Numbered from the stretch's first letter, positions 22,076-29,996 are shown. The stretch: 30,105 nt of DNA from Gammaproteobacteria bacterium (GCA_007130745.1 SLRW01000019.1:1-30105), one strand, 5' to 3'. Numbers and translations are program-made. The notes: a model not told the origin generated them from the letters alone.

Positions 22076-22965
22076 TGGTGATGGCGGAATCCCTGCGTGG
22101 CGACCTGCGCTATGACGAGTCCATGGCCCGGCATACCTCCTGGCGTGTGGGTGGTTGTGCGGCGCGGTTTTTCCGGCCTGCGGACGTGGATGATCTTGCT
22201 GACTACATGCGCCAGCTTGCCCCAGATGAGCCGGTGTACTGGGTGGGCCTGGGCAGCAATCTGCTGGTGCGCGACGGTGGTCTGGAGGGCAGCGTGATTG
22301 CCGTGCACCGGGCGCTGTCGGGGCTGGTCTTCGAGGAGGGCGGTCAGGCGCTGGTCGGCGCCGGTGTGCCCTGTGCCCGTATTGCTCGCCAGAGCGTGCG
22401 TCAGGGGCTGGCCGGGGGTGAGTTTTTTGCCGGTATCCCCGGCACCCTGGGCGGCGCGCTGGCGATGAATGCCGGAGCCTTCGGCGGCGAGACCTGGGAG
22501 CGGGTGGCGCAGGTTCAGGTCATGGACCGTGCAGGGGAAATGTACTGGCGAGAGCCGGGCGAATACCGCATTGGCTACCGTTCGGTAAAAGGGCCGCAGG
22601 ACGAGTGGTTTGTGGCCGCGCGGCTTCAATTCAGCACTGACGCCGACGGCGAAGGGCGCTCACGCATTCGCGACATGCTGGCCCGGCGCGGCGCCACCCA
22701 GCCCACGGGAGAGCCAAGTTGTGGTTCGGTATTCCGCAATCCACCGGGTGACCATGCTGCGCGCCTGATTGAGGCCGCCGGCCTTAAGGGCCATGCCATC
22801 GGTGGCGCACGCGTTTCCGACAAGCACGCCAATTTTATCGTCAATACCGGCGAGGCCCGGGCTGCCGATATGGAGGCGCTGATTGCGCATGTACGCGACA
22901 AGGTGCGGGTGCAGTTCGGTGTGGAGCTGGAGCCCGAGGTGCGCATTGTGGGGAGGCCGGCATGA
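22072..22965 (+). CDS. murB: UDP-N-acetylenolpyruvoylglucosamine reductase, type II
   Basis: MurB is the FAD- and NADPH-dependent reductase that turns UDP-GlcNAc-enolpyruvate into UDP-MurNAc. The 297-residue protein carries HTSWRVGG (21-28), VGLGSNLLVRDGG (58-70), the FAD segment FFAGIPGTLGGALAMNAGAFGGE (118-140), IGYR with the conserved Arg170, and SCGSVFRNP (216-224) with the proton-donating Ser. It is the short (type II) form, unlike E. coli's longer type I enzyme, which lies outside the dcw cluster. The start is MMVM, so ATG 22072, 22075 or 22081 are all possible; GGAGGAG at 22060-22066 favours the first two. Confidence 0.95.
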   Translation: MMVMAESLRGDLRYDESMARHTSWRVGGCAARFFRPADVDDLADYMRQLAPDEPVYWVGLGSNLLVRDGGLEGSVIAVHRALSGLVFEEGGQALVGAGVPCARIARQSVRQGLAGGEFFAGIPGTLGGALAMNAGAFGGETWERVAQVQVMDRAGEMYWREPGEYRIGYRSVKGPQDEWFVAARLQFSTDADGEGRSRIRDMLARRGATQPTGEPSCGSVFRNPPGDHAARLIEAAGLKGHAIGGARVSDKHANFIVNTGEARAADMEALIAHVRDKVRVQFGVELEPEVRIVGRPA

Positions 22966-23921
22966 GTGCGGTTAACTGGAAACCACAAGTCTCGAAACCG
23001 GTAGATTTTGGACGGGTCGCCGTGCTCATGGGTGGCTGGTCGGCCGAGCGCGAGATTTCCCTGCGCAGTGGCAAGGCCGTGCTGGCGGCGCTGGAGCGGG
23101 CCGGTGTGCAGGCCGAGGGCGTTGATGTGCGCCGGGGCGGCTTGTCTGCGCTGGACGGCTTTGACCGGGCCTTTGTCGCCCTGCACGGTCGGGGTGGCGA
23201 GGATGGTGTGATCCAGGGGGTGCTTGAGGCCATGGCCATTCCCTATACCGGCAGCGGCGTCATGGGCTGTGCCCTGAGTATGGACAAGCTGCGCAGCAAG
23301 CAACTGTGGCAGACGCAGGGGCTGCCAACGCCGGGCTATTGCTGGTTGCGCGACGAGACCGATCTGGCCACGGCCGTGGCGCAGCTGGGGTTGCCGCTGG
23401 TGATCAAGCCTTCGAGAGAAGGTTCAAGTATAGGCATCAGCAAGGTCGAGCGTGAGGCCGATATGCCGGCGGCCTGGCGCGAGGCGCGAGCGCTGGATGA
23501 GCGGGTGATGGCCGAGGCCTGGATTGATGGCGGGGAATATACCGCCACCCTGTTGCACGGGCAGGTGCTGCCGATGATCCGGCTGGAAACTCCGAATACT
23601 TTTTATGACTACCAGGCCAAGTATGACTCGGACCAGACCCGCTATCTCTGCCCTTGTGGCCTGGATGAGGCGAGCGAGGCGCAGATTGGCGAGCTTTGCC
23701 GGCAGGCTTTCGAGGGACTGGATGCCGATGGCTGGGGTCGGGTGGATTTCATGCTCGACGGCAAAGGTGAGGCCTGGTTGCTGGAACTTAATGCGGTGCC
23801 GGGGATGACTGATCACAGTCTGGTGCCGATGGCGGCAGCGGCAGCGGGTATGGATTTCGAGACCCTGACCTGGGCGATTCTGGAAACCAGTCTGGCCACC
23901 GTCGAAGGAGGTCAGCCATGA
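22962..23921 (+). CDS. ddl: D-alanine-D-alanine ligase
   Basis: Ddl makes the D-Ala-D-Ala dipeptide used by MurF. The 319-residue ATP-grasp enzyme shows GGWSAEREISLRSG (24-37), LHGRGGEDGVIQG, MDKLRSK, VIKPSREGSSIGISKV (147-162), YDYQAKY (215-221), GWGRVDFMLD and the metal-binding ELNAVPGMTDHSLVP (275-289). It corresponds to DdlB, the paralogue usually found in the dcw cluster. ATGA overlaps link it to murB and ftsQ. Confidence 0.97.
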   Translation: MSAVNWKPQVSKPVDFGRVAVLMGGWSAEREISLRSGKAVLAALERAGVQAEGVDVRRGGLSALDGFDRAFVALHGRGGEDGVIQGVLEAMAIPYTGSGVMGCALSMDKLRSKQLWQTQGLPTPGYCWLRDETDLATAVAQLGLPLVIKPSREGSSIGISKVEREADMPAAWREARALDERVMAEAWIDGGEYTATLLHGQVLPMIRLETPNTFYDYQAKYDSDQTRYLCPCGLDEASEAQIGELCRQAFEGLDADGWGRVDFMLDGKGEAWLLELNAVPGMTDHSLVPMAAAAAGMDFETLTWAILETSLATVEGGQP

Positions 23922-24670
23922 AATCTCAGGCACGTCGGCCAAGTGAACCTGTAACGGGGCGCTGGTCACAGCTGCAGCCCTGGCCGGCCGTGATGGCATT
24001 TGCGTTGCTTTTTGCTGCGGTACTGGTGCTGGTGTTCCGCGCCATGCTGGGGCAGACAGGGCTGGCGCAGGTGCAGGTAGAGGCACCCTTTGAACACATC
24101 AGCGAATCAGCGGTAGCTGAAGTGCTGCGCCCGTGGCAGGGCGAACGGGTGATGGCGCTGGATTTGGCGCGTCTGGAACGTGAGTTGTCGATGCTGCCGT
24201 GGGTGGATGAAGTGAGCCTGCGGCGGGTCTGGCCTGATGGTATCCGGGTGACGCTTGAAGAGCATCGTGCTGTGGCGCGCTGGGGTGAAACCGCGCTGGT
24301 CAATGAGCGAGGGGAGCTGTTTGTAGTGCCCGATGCATCGGCGCAGGTCGATTTGCCGCTGCTCAATGGTCCGCCGGCGCGCTCGGCCGAGATACTCGCG
24401 GTCTGGCGTGAGCTGCAGCCGAGGTTGGCAATGCGCGAATTGCAGGCCGCACAGTTACTGGTTGATCGTCGGGGCAGCTGGCGCATGGCGTTGGTGCAGG
24501 GTGTGGAGGTGCGGCTGGGCACGGCGGATCCACTGGTCCAGAGCGAGCGTTTCCTGCGTTATGGCTGGCCGGAGATCGCCAATCGTGTGGATCGGGTGCG
24601 CTATGTGGATTTGCGCTACACCAACGGTTTTGCAGTCGCGGAACGTGAACGCGACGCTGAAGGGGGATAA
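23918..24670 (+). CDS. ftsQ: Cell division protein FtsQ
   Basis: FtsQ is a bitopic divisome protein whose periplasmic part holds the FtsB-FtsL pair. The 250-residue protein has a cytoplasmic tail with basic residues, one membrane segment (about 23-43), a POTRA domain (about 49-118, including DLARLERELSMLPWVDEVSLRRVWPDGIRVTLEEHRAVARW) and a beta domain ending VRYVDLRYTNGFAV. Length and motifs are typical. It overlaps ddl by 4 bp and ends 6 bp before ftsA, the usual ftsQAZ order. Confidence 0.96.
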   Translation: MKSQARRPSEPVTGRWSQLQPWPAVMAFALLFAAVLVLVFRAMLGQTGLAQVQVEAPFEHISESAVAEVLRPWQGERVMALDLARLERELSMLPWVDEVSLRRVWPDGIRVTLEEHRAVARWGETALVNERGELFVVPDASAQVDLPLLNGPPARSAEILAVWRELQPRLAMRELQAAQLLVDRRGSWRMALVQGVEVRLGTADPLVQSERFLRYGWPEIANRVDRVRYVDLRYTNGFAVAERERDAEGG

Positions 24671-24676
24671 GAGCAA

Positions 24677-25912
24677 ATGACGAGGAAGCCGGAACAGAAT
24701 CTGATTGTAGGTCTGGATATCGGGACCTCCAAGGTGATGGCCATCGTCGCGGAAATCACTGATGACGATACGGTTGAAATCATCGGTGTGGGTTCGCATC
24801 CTTCGCGCGGCATGAAAAAGGGCGTGGTGGTCAACATTGAATCCACCGTGCAGTCCATACAGCGGGCCGTGGAAGAAGCGGAGCTGATGGCCGGCTGCGA
24901 GATCCACTCGGTGTATGCGGGCATTGCCGGCAGCCATATCAAGAGTCTCAACTCCCACGGCATCGCCTCCATCAGCGACAAGGAGGTCATGCAGGGTGAT
25001 GTGGAGCGGGTCATTGATGCTGCCCGCGCAGTGGCGATCCCCGCGGACCAGAAGATCCTGCATATCCTGCCGCAGGAATTCATCATCGACCGCCAGGATG
25101 GGGTACGTGAGCCCATCGGTATGTCCGGGGTGCGCCTGGAAGCCAAGGTGCACATGGTGACCGGCGCCCTGTCGGCAGTGCAGAACATCGTCAAGTGCGT
25201 TAACCGCTGTGGGCTGGAGGTAGATGATGTGGTGCTGGAGCAACTTGCCTCCAGCCACGCGGTACTGACTCAGGATGAACGCGACCTGGGTGTGTGCCTG
25301 GTGGATATCGGGGGCGGGACCACCGATATGGCCGTGTTTACCGACGGCGCCATTCGCCATACCGCGGTGATTCCCATCGCCGGCGATCAGGTCACCAACG
25401 ATATTGCGGTGGCCCTGCGTACACCTACCCACCATGCCGAAGAGATCAAGCTGAAATACGCCTGTGCCCTGTCGCAGTTGGCCAGCACCGAGGAAAGCAT
25501 TGACGTGCCCAGTGTGGGGGATCGTCCTGCACGCAGGCTGGCCCGCCAGACTCTGGCCGAAGTGGTGGAGCCGCGTTACGAGGAATTGTTCAACCTGGTA
25601 CAGGCCGAGCTGCGACGCAGCGGCTTCGAGGAGCAGATTGCCGCCGGCATTGTGATTACCGGTGGCACATCGCGCATGGAAGGCGCGGTGGATCTGGCGG
25701 AGGAAGTGTTTCACATGCCGGTGAGGCTGGGTATACCCCAGTACGTGACGGGCCTGTCCGATGTGGTCAGTAATCCCATGTGCGCCACGGGCGTGGGACT
25801 GCTGCTGCTGGGCAGGGAAAACATGCTGGTTAACCAGCACAGGGCGAGCGCCGGATGGACGCTTGATGGTTTGTGGCAACGGATGAAGACCTGGTTTGAA
25901 GGGAATTTCTGA
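24677..25912 (+). CDS. ftsA: Cell division protein FtsA
   Basis: FtsA is the actin-like protein that tethers FtsZ filaments to the membrane and recruits later divisome proteins. The 411-residue protein has the ATP-binding motifs VGLDIGTSKVMAIV (11-24), VDIGGGTTDMAVF (209-221) and VITGGTSRMEGAVDLAEEVF (326-345), plus the 1C domain with VYAGIAGSHI. The C-terminal amphipathic membrane-targeting helix WQRMKTWFEGNF (400-411) is present. AGGGGG at 24661-24666 precedes the ATG by 10 nt. Confidence 0.98.
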   Translation: MTRKPEQNLIVGLDIGTSKVMAIVAEITDDDTVEIIGVGSHPSRGMKKGVVVNIESTVQSIQRAVEEAELMAGCEIHSVYAGIAGSHIKSLNSHGIASISDKEVMQGDVERVIDAARAVAIPADQKILHILPQEFIIDRQDGVREPIGMSGVRLEAKVHMVTGALSAVQNIVKCVNRCGLEVDDVVLEQLASSHAVLTQDERDLGVCLVDIGGGTTDMAVFTDGAIRHTAVIPIAGDQVTNDIAVALRTPTHHAEEIKLKYACALSQLASTEESIDVPSVGDRPARRLARQTLAEVVEPRYEELFNLVQAELRRSGFEEQIAAGIVITGGTSRMEGAVDLAEEVFHMPVRLGIPQYVTGLSDVVSNPMCATGVGLLLLGRENMLVNQHRASAGWTLDGLWQRMKTWFEGNF

Positions 25913-25953
25913 AACTTTTGTGCAAGGCCCGAATTCAAGAGGAGGGCGGAATC

Positions 25954-27102
25954 ATGTTTGAACTGATGGATGCATATAGTCAGAACGCTGTGATCAAGGT
26001 GATCGGCGTTGGCGGTGGTGGCGGCAACGCTGTCCAGAATATGTCTACCGCGGGTGTGGAAGGTGTGGAGTTTATCTACGCCAACACCGATGCCCAGGCG
26101 TTGAAAAACAGCACGGCCGGAACTGTGCTGCAGCTGGGTTGCGGTATCACCAAAGGGCTTGGCGCCGGGGCGGACCCGGAGGTCGGACGCCAGGCGGCGC
26201 TGGAGGACCGGGAGCGGATCCAGGAGCTGATCGAGGGCACCGACATGCTGTTTGTGACTGCTGGCATGGGCGGTGGCACAGGCACTGGTGCGGCACCGGT
26301 AGTGGCTGAGCTGGCCCGCGAAATGGGCATCCTGGTGGTGGCGGTAGTCACCAAGCCCTTCCCGTTCGAGGGCAATAAGCGTATGCACATTGCCAAGGAG
26401 GGGATTCGCAGTCTGGCCCAGCACGTGGACTCGCTGATTACCATTCCCAATGAGAAGCTGCTCACCGTGCTGGGCAAGGATGCCGGTCTGCTGGACGCCT
26501 TCAAGTCTGCCGATGAGGTCTTGCTGAATGCGGTGTCCGGGATTGCCGAGTTGATCACCCGGCCTGGGCTTATCAACGTGGACTTTGCCGACGTACGCAC
26601 GGTGATGTCAGAGATGGGCATGGCCATGATGGGTGCGGGCACGGCTTCGGGCGAGAATCGCGCCCGTACTGCGGCAGATGCTGCGCTTTCCAGTCCCTTG
26701 CTGGAGGAGTTCAACCTGGCCGGCGCGCGCGGCATTCTGGTCAATGTCACGGCTGGTATGGACCTGTCCATTGGTGAATTCGAAGAGGTCGGCAGCTGCG
26801 TCAAGGCGGTGGCCTCGGATGATGCCACGGTGGTTGTGGGGACAGTGATCGACCCCGAGATTACCGGTGAATTGCGGGTGACTGTGGTCGCCACGGGGCT
26901 GGAGAACTCGCTTGCCCGCATGGCCGAGAAGCCGGTACGCCCGGTGCAGCGTACCAGCGAGGGTGAAGTGGATTATGCCCAGCTGGATCGGCCCACGGTG
27001 ATCCGCAAAAAGCGGGCACAGGGCAGCGATGTCAATGCAGGCAGCGACGCTGATATGGAATACCTTGATGTGCCTGCATTTTTGCGTCGTCAGGCAGACT
27101 GA
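25954..27102 (+). CDS. ftsZ: Cell division protein FtsZ
   Basis: FtsZ is the tubulin homologue that assembles the Z ring. The 382-residue protein has the GTP-binding loops VGGGGGNAV (19-27), the tubulin signature GMGGGTGTGAAPVVAE (104-119) and the T7 synergy loop NVDFADV (208-214) with catalytic Asp210 and Asp213. After a short variable linker comes the C-terminal peptide YLDVPAFLRRQAD, which binds FtsA and ZipA. An upstream in-frame TTG at 25918 is rejected because GAGGAGG just before ATG 25954 gives a strong site, and MFELMDAYSQ is the family N-terminus. The strong ribosome site fits the high output expected of FtsZ. Confidence 0.98.
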   Translation: MFELMDAYSQNAVIKVIGVGGGGGNAVQNMSTAGVEGVEFIYANTDAQALKNSTAGTVLQLGCGITKGLGAGADPEVGRQAALEDRERIQELIEGTDMLFVTAGMGGGTGTGAAPVVAELAREMGILVVAVVTKPFPFEGNKRMHIAKEGIRSLAQHVDSLITIPNEKLLTVLGKDAGLLDAFKSADEVLLNAVSGIAELITRPGLINVDFADVRTVMSEMGMAMMGAGTASGENRARTAADAALSSPLLEEFNLAGARGILVNVTAGMDLSIGEFEEVGSCVKAVASDDATVVVGTVIDPEITGELRVTVVATGLENSLARMAEKPVRPVQRTSEGEVDYAQLDRPTVIRKKRAQGSDVNAGSDADMEYLDVPAFLRRQAD

Positions 27103-27143
27103 GGGGCAGACGTCCGGGAGGTGCGCGCGTGATGAAAAACAGT

Positions 27144-27149
27144 TACAAT
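27144..27149 (+). promoter_or_regulatory. Candidate -10 element for lpxC
   Basis: TACAAT (5 of 6) lies 42 bp after the ftsZ stop. No good -35 is visible at 16-18 bp. Use of this site would place the two hairpins at 27189-27321 in the lpxC leader, about 190 nt long. Confidence 0.4.
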
Positions 27150-27188
27150 GTCGCCCATTATGGCGAGCCCGACCTGCACAGGGAGCTG

Positions 27189-27248
27189 GCCGTTTGCCGG
27201 AACACGGTGGGGGTGAAATGCTTCACCCGCGCTGGTGCCGGAAACGGC
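27189..27248 (+). repeat. Nested stem-loop in the lpxC leader
   Basis: The outer arms GCCGTTT(G)CCGG (27189-27200) and CCGGAAACGGC (27238-27248) are complementary over 11 bp with a single bulged G at 27196. Inside is a perfect 7-bp hairpin, GGGTGAA (27211-27217) with TTCACCC (27222-27228) and a 4-nt loop. No U-run follows. It could be an RNA regulatory structure or an operator pair. Confidence 0.6.
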
Positions 27249-27283
27249 TTGTCCTGCCATGTCTCAGGCTAGCCCCCGATCAG

Positions 27284-27321
27284 CCGGGACCGCCGGCCGT
27301 AGCCGGTCATCCGCGTCCCGG
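27284..27321 (+). repeat. Second stem-loop just upstream of lpxC
   Basis: CCGGGAC (27284-27290) pairs with GTCCCGG (27315-27321), and CCGGC (27293-27297) pairs with GCCGG (27302-27306) inside. An alternative pairing, GACCG (27288-27292) with CGGTC (27304-27308), competes with these. It ends 24 bp before the lpxC start codon. Confidence 0.5.
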
Positions 27322-27345
27322 GCCAAACCCAGGGTAACTACAGGT

Positions 27346-28257
27346 ATGTTGCGTCAACGGACTCTGAAAAACATGATCCGGGCAACCGGTATTGGTCTGC
27401 ACTCGGGCGAAAAGGTCTACATGACCCTGCGTCCGGCGCCGGCCGATCACGGTATCGTTTTTCGCCGTACGGATATAGACGGCCCTGCCAACGAGGTTGT
27501 CGCGCGAGCTGACAAGGTGTGTGATACCCGCCTGTGTACGGCGCTCTGCGATGGACCCGTGCGGGTAGCCACGGTGGAGCATCTGCTGTCAGCGATGGCC
27601 GGTCTGGGTATCGATAATGCTGTGGTCGAGCTGAGTGCGCCGGAAGTGCCAATCATGGACGGCAGTGCCGGTCCTTTTGTGTTCCTGATTCAGTCCGCCG
27701 GTATAGAGGAGCTGGATGCCGCCAAGCGCTTTATTCGCATCAAGCGTCCGGTGGTGGTGGAAGATGAAGGTAAATTGGCGCGCTTTGATCCCCATGACGG
27801 CTTCCAGGTGGATTTTACGATCGAGTTTGACCACCCGGTATTTCGCAACCACAGTCACAGCGCCAGCGTGGATTTCTCCACTACTTCATTCGTGCGGGAA
27901 GTCAGTCGCGCGCGGACTTTCGGTTTCATGCGTGAAATCGAGATGCTGCGCAACAACAATCTGGCGCTGGGCGGCAGCATGGACAATGCCATCGTGGTGG
28001 ATGACTACCGGGTACTGAACGAAGACGGGCTGCGCTATGAGGATGAATTCGTCAAGCACAAGATCCTCGACGCCATTGGCGATCTCTACCTGATGGGCAA
28101 CAGCCTGATTGGCCGTTTTACCGGTTATCGCTCGGGTCACGATCTGAATAATCGTCTGGTGCGCGCCCTGATGGCCGACCAGCAAGCCTGGGAAGAGGTG
28201 ACATTTGAGGACGCCGACAAGGCTCCGGTGTCTTTTCTGAATCCGCTTACAGTCTGA
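27346..28257 (+). CDS. lpxC: UDP-3-O-acyl-N-acetylglucosamine deacetylase LpxC
   Basis: LpxC is the zinc deacetylase that commits UDP-GlcNAc to lipid A synthesis. The 303-residue protein aligns with E. coli residue for residue at the active site: Glu78-His79 in TVEHL, His238 and Asp242 in VKHKILDAIGD, and His265 in SGHDLNNR. Other landmarks are RTLKNMIRATGIGLHSG at the N-terminus and SRARTFGFMREIE. ATG 27346 is chosen because it gives the family N-terminus MLRQRTLK; a frame open from GTG 27235 would be read through the leader hairpins. The nearest ribosome site, AGGG at 27331-27334, is distant (11 nt), so initiation looks weak. Confidence 0.96.
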   Translation: MLRQRTLKNMIRATGIGLHSGEKVYMTLRPAPADHGIVFRRTDIDGPANEVVARADKVCDTRLCTALCDGPVRVATVEHLLSAMAGLGIDNAVVELSAPEVPIMDGSAGPFVFLIQSAGIEELDAAKRFIRIKRPVVVEDEGKLARFDPHDGFQVDFTIEFDHPVFRNHSHSASVDFSTTSFVREVSRARTFGFMREIEMLRNNNLALGGSMDNAIVVDDYRVLNEDGLRYEDEFVKHKILDAIGDLYLMGNSLIGRFTGYRSGHDLNNRLVRALMADQQAWEEVTFEDADKAPVSFLNPLTV

Positions 28258-28288
28258 GCGGCGCGCCGGCCTCGACGGCGCGCGCTCA
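28255..28288. terminator. Palindrome shared by the lpxC and dciA ends (candidate bidirectional terminator)
   Basis: TGAGC-G-GCGCGCC (28255-28267) pairs with GGCGCGCGCTCA (28277-28288): 12 bp with one bulged G at 28260 and a 9-nt loop. The outermost triplets are the lpxC stop TGA and, on the other strand, the dciA stop TGA. U-tracts are absent on both sides, so termination would be non-classical or partial. Confidence 0.55.
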
Positions 28289-28726
28289 GTTCCCGCCTCT
28301 GGACGCCAGCCGGCGCAGGCTGGCGGCAAGTTCACTGTCATCTACCGTATCTGCCAGGCTGCGTAGTTGTGTCGCCGCAGCCGTGGACAAATGGCGTTTG
28401 ATCGGTGCGGGGGTTGCGAGTGGCTGAATTGGTGCTACGGATACCCTGATTTTGCCGCGCGCCGGCTTGACCAGCTCCGGCATCCCTTCCAGGATGGTGC
28501 GGCTCATATAACGCAGCCGTGCGGCACGAGCCGGGGTATCAGTCACCAGTGACAGTCCGCCGCTGTCGCAACGGCCTACTGCACAATGCCCGGCCAGCTC
28601 GTCAGGCAGCAAATCCCGCAGGCGACGGTTGAGTGTTTCGAGTTCCCGGCTGTGCTGAAACACCTGATCCAGCGGGCCTGAGCGACGCATCAGGCTTGAC
28701 AGGGGCATGGGGTCTCGTGGTCTCAT
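28286..28726 (-). CDS. dciA: DUF721 family protein, probable DciA helicase-loading factor
   Basis: The 146-residue protein fits the DUF721/DciA family, which in bacteria lacking DnaC helps load the replicative helicase DnaB. The N-terminal domain (about 9-100) has the family layout: LIxxSGPLDQVFQHSRELETLNRRLRDLLPDEL-type helix, then GGLSLVTDTPARAARLRYMSRTIL. The C-terminal half is Pro/Ala-rich and probably disordered. Position between lpxC and secA on the opposite strand agrees with the Pseudomonas DciA locus. No good ribosome site precedes ATG 28726; ATG 28708 is an alternative. The family assignment rests on pattern and context, since these proteins are divergent. Confidence 0.78.
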   Translation of the reverse strand: MRPRDPMPLSSLMRRSGPLDQVFQHSRELETLNRRLRDLLPDELAGHCAVGRCDSGGLSLVTDTPARAARLRYMSRTILEGMPELVKPARGKIRVSVAPIQPLATPAPIKRHLSTAAATQLRSLADTVDDSELAASLRRLASRGGN

Positions 28727-28802
28727 AGGATGTGGAGTGCTCTGACAGGATGTCGGTTTCAGGCCTGTTGCAAGGCAGCCGTCATATCGAGGTCAGCATA
28801 TA

Positions 28803-29729
28803 ATGAATATTATCCTGTTTACCAGGCGACGCGGTCACCTGCACCAGATCAGCCTCGGCCAGCCCGTGATTGCGCTGCCTGTGGTACTGCTGGTGGTGCT
28901 GACGCTGGGCGGGCTTTTTGGCGCCGGATATCAGTACGCCGTGACGCATGGTGCGGCCAGTCCCGACGCCCAGGTGCGCGGCTGGCAGGCCCGGCTGGCC
29001 GATCAGGAAGAGGAAATTCGTCAGGCGACGCGTGAGGCGGAGGAAAATATCCAGGCTCTGTCTGTACGCCTGGGTCAGTTACAGGCCCAGGTGGTGAGGC
29101 TGGAGGCTCTGGGAGAGCGTCTGGCCAGTATGGCCGAGCTGGAAGAAGGCGAGTTTGATTTTGCCCGGCGGCCGGCACTGGGTGGCCCGACCGGGGGTGA
29201 AGATGATTTTGGCCAGTATTCGGCGGGGTTTTCCGAAGCCCTGGAACAGCTGGCCAACCGTATTGACTACCGGGATCGTCAGTTGGTGGTGCTCGAAGAC
29301 CTGATGCGCAGCAGCAGTCTGCAGGATCAGGTGGTGCCGGCGGGGCGACCGGTGACCAGCGGCTGGATTTCTTCCGGTTACGGTGTGCGCACGGATCCGT
29401 TTACCGGTCGGCGCACCCGGCATTTCGGCACCGATTTTGCCGCCCGCACCGGTACCCCGATCAAGTCGGTGGCCGACGGGGTGGTGACCTGGTCGGGCGA
29501 TCGGCATGGTTACGGGTATATGGTGGAAATCAACCATGGCAATGGTTACCGCACCCGCTATGCCCATAATGACGTAAACCACGTCGAAGTGGGCGATACA
29601 GTGCGCCGGGGTGATGTGATTGCCGATGTGGGGCAAACGGGCCGCGCTACGGGGCCGCATCTGCATTTCGAGGTGTTGCATAACGGCCGTGCCGTGGATC
29701 CCATGGACTTCGTTAAATCCGGTCGGTGA
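28803..29729 (+). CDS. M23 family metallopeptidase (membrane-anchored, LytM/peptidase domain)
   Basis: This protein likely cleaves, or binds near, peptidoglycan peptides in the periplasm. Of 308 residues, the first 20 are cytoplasmic, one membrane segment spans about 21-43, a coiled coil runs about 58-113, and the M23 domain covers about 190-303. The zinc ligands are complete: HFGTD (His207, Asp211) and HLH (His286, His288), with the catalytic His255 in RYAH. This intact set argues for a true endopeptidase rather than a degenerate EnvC/NlpD-type activator. Unlike MepM it shows no LysM domain. The likely ribosome site is GAGG at 28789-28792. Homologues occur at this place, upstream of secA, in Pseudomonas-type genomes. 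Confidence 0.9.
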   Translation: MNIILFTRRRGHLHQISLGQPVIALPVVLLVVLTLGGLFGAGYQYAVTHGAASPDAQVRGWQARLADQEEEIRQATREAEENIQALSVRLGQLQAQVVRLEALGERLASMAELEEGEFDFARRPALGGPTGGEDDFGQYSAGFSEALEQLANRIDYRDRQLVVLEDLMRSSSLQDQVVPAGRPVTSGWISSGYGVRTDPFTGRRTRHFGTDFAARTGTPIKSVADGVVTWSGDRHGYGYMVEINHGNGYRTRYAHNDVNHVEVGDTVRRGDVIADVGQTGRATGPHLHFEVLHNGRAVDPMDFVKSGR

Positions 29730-29780
29730 AATCGCGATTGCGCCTGTCATGCGGGCGCGAAAGCGGGGTCAGCAAGCTTC

Positions 29781-29810
29781 GGGGGCGTGCCCGCTTCGGG
29801 TCACGCCCCC
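29781..29810 (+). terminator. GC-rich hairpin after the M23 peptidase gene
   Basis: GGGGGCGTG (29781-29789) pairs perfectly with CACGCCCCC (29802-29810), and CCCG/CGGG (29790-29793 and 29797-29800) extend the stem inward with one bulged T and a 3-nt loop. The sequence after it (TGTCGTTT) is only weakly T-rich. It probably ends transcription ahead of secA. Confidence 0.65.
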
Positions 29811-29885
29811 TGTCGTTTGGCTGGCTGAGATAATCGCCTTTTACAGTTGCGATTAATCAGCGTCTCCCTGGCGGGTGCGAATACT

Positions 29886-29913
29886 TTGTAATTGGTGCCG
29901 GGGCCATTATAGT
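29886..29913 (+). promoter_or_regulatory. Candidate secA promoter
   Basis: TTGTAA (29886-29891, 4 of 6) and TATAGT (29908-29913, 5 of 6) are 16 bp apart, putting the start near 29920 and leaving about 77 nt before the secA ATG. I see no secM-like gene in the 267-bp gap before secA. Confidence 0.5.
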
Positions 29914-29996
29914 TGCCGGTCGAGAAGCCGTGGCACAACGGCGGTTATCATCAGGGTGGGCAACACCGGGACACACGGACGGGACAAGCAGGACCA

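Noticed and set aside
24455..25879. Minus-strand open frame of 474 codons opposite ftsQ/ftsA
   Set aside because: A shadow of codon bias: His/Gln-rich, no domain, and it spans two well-supported plus-strand genes.
27235..27345. Upstream in-frame extension of LpxC from GTG 27235
   Set aside because: The extra 37 residues have no family match and run through the leader hairpins; MLRQRTLK at 27346 matches the family start.
28799..28804. Perfect TATAAT just before the M23 peptidase gene
   Set aside because: It overlaps the ATG at 28803, so a transcript started from it would lack the start codon, and there is no -35 at 16-18 bp.
29620..29856. Small plus-strand open frame before secA as a possible SecM-like regulator
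   Set aside because: It begins inside the M23 gene in another frame, crosses the GC-rich hairpin, and shows no signal peptide or arrest-like motif.
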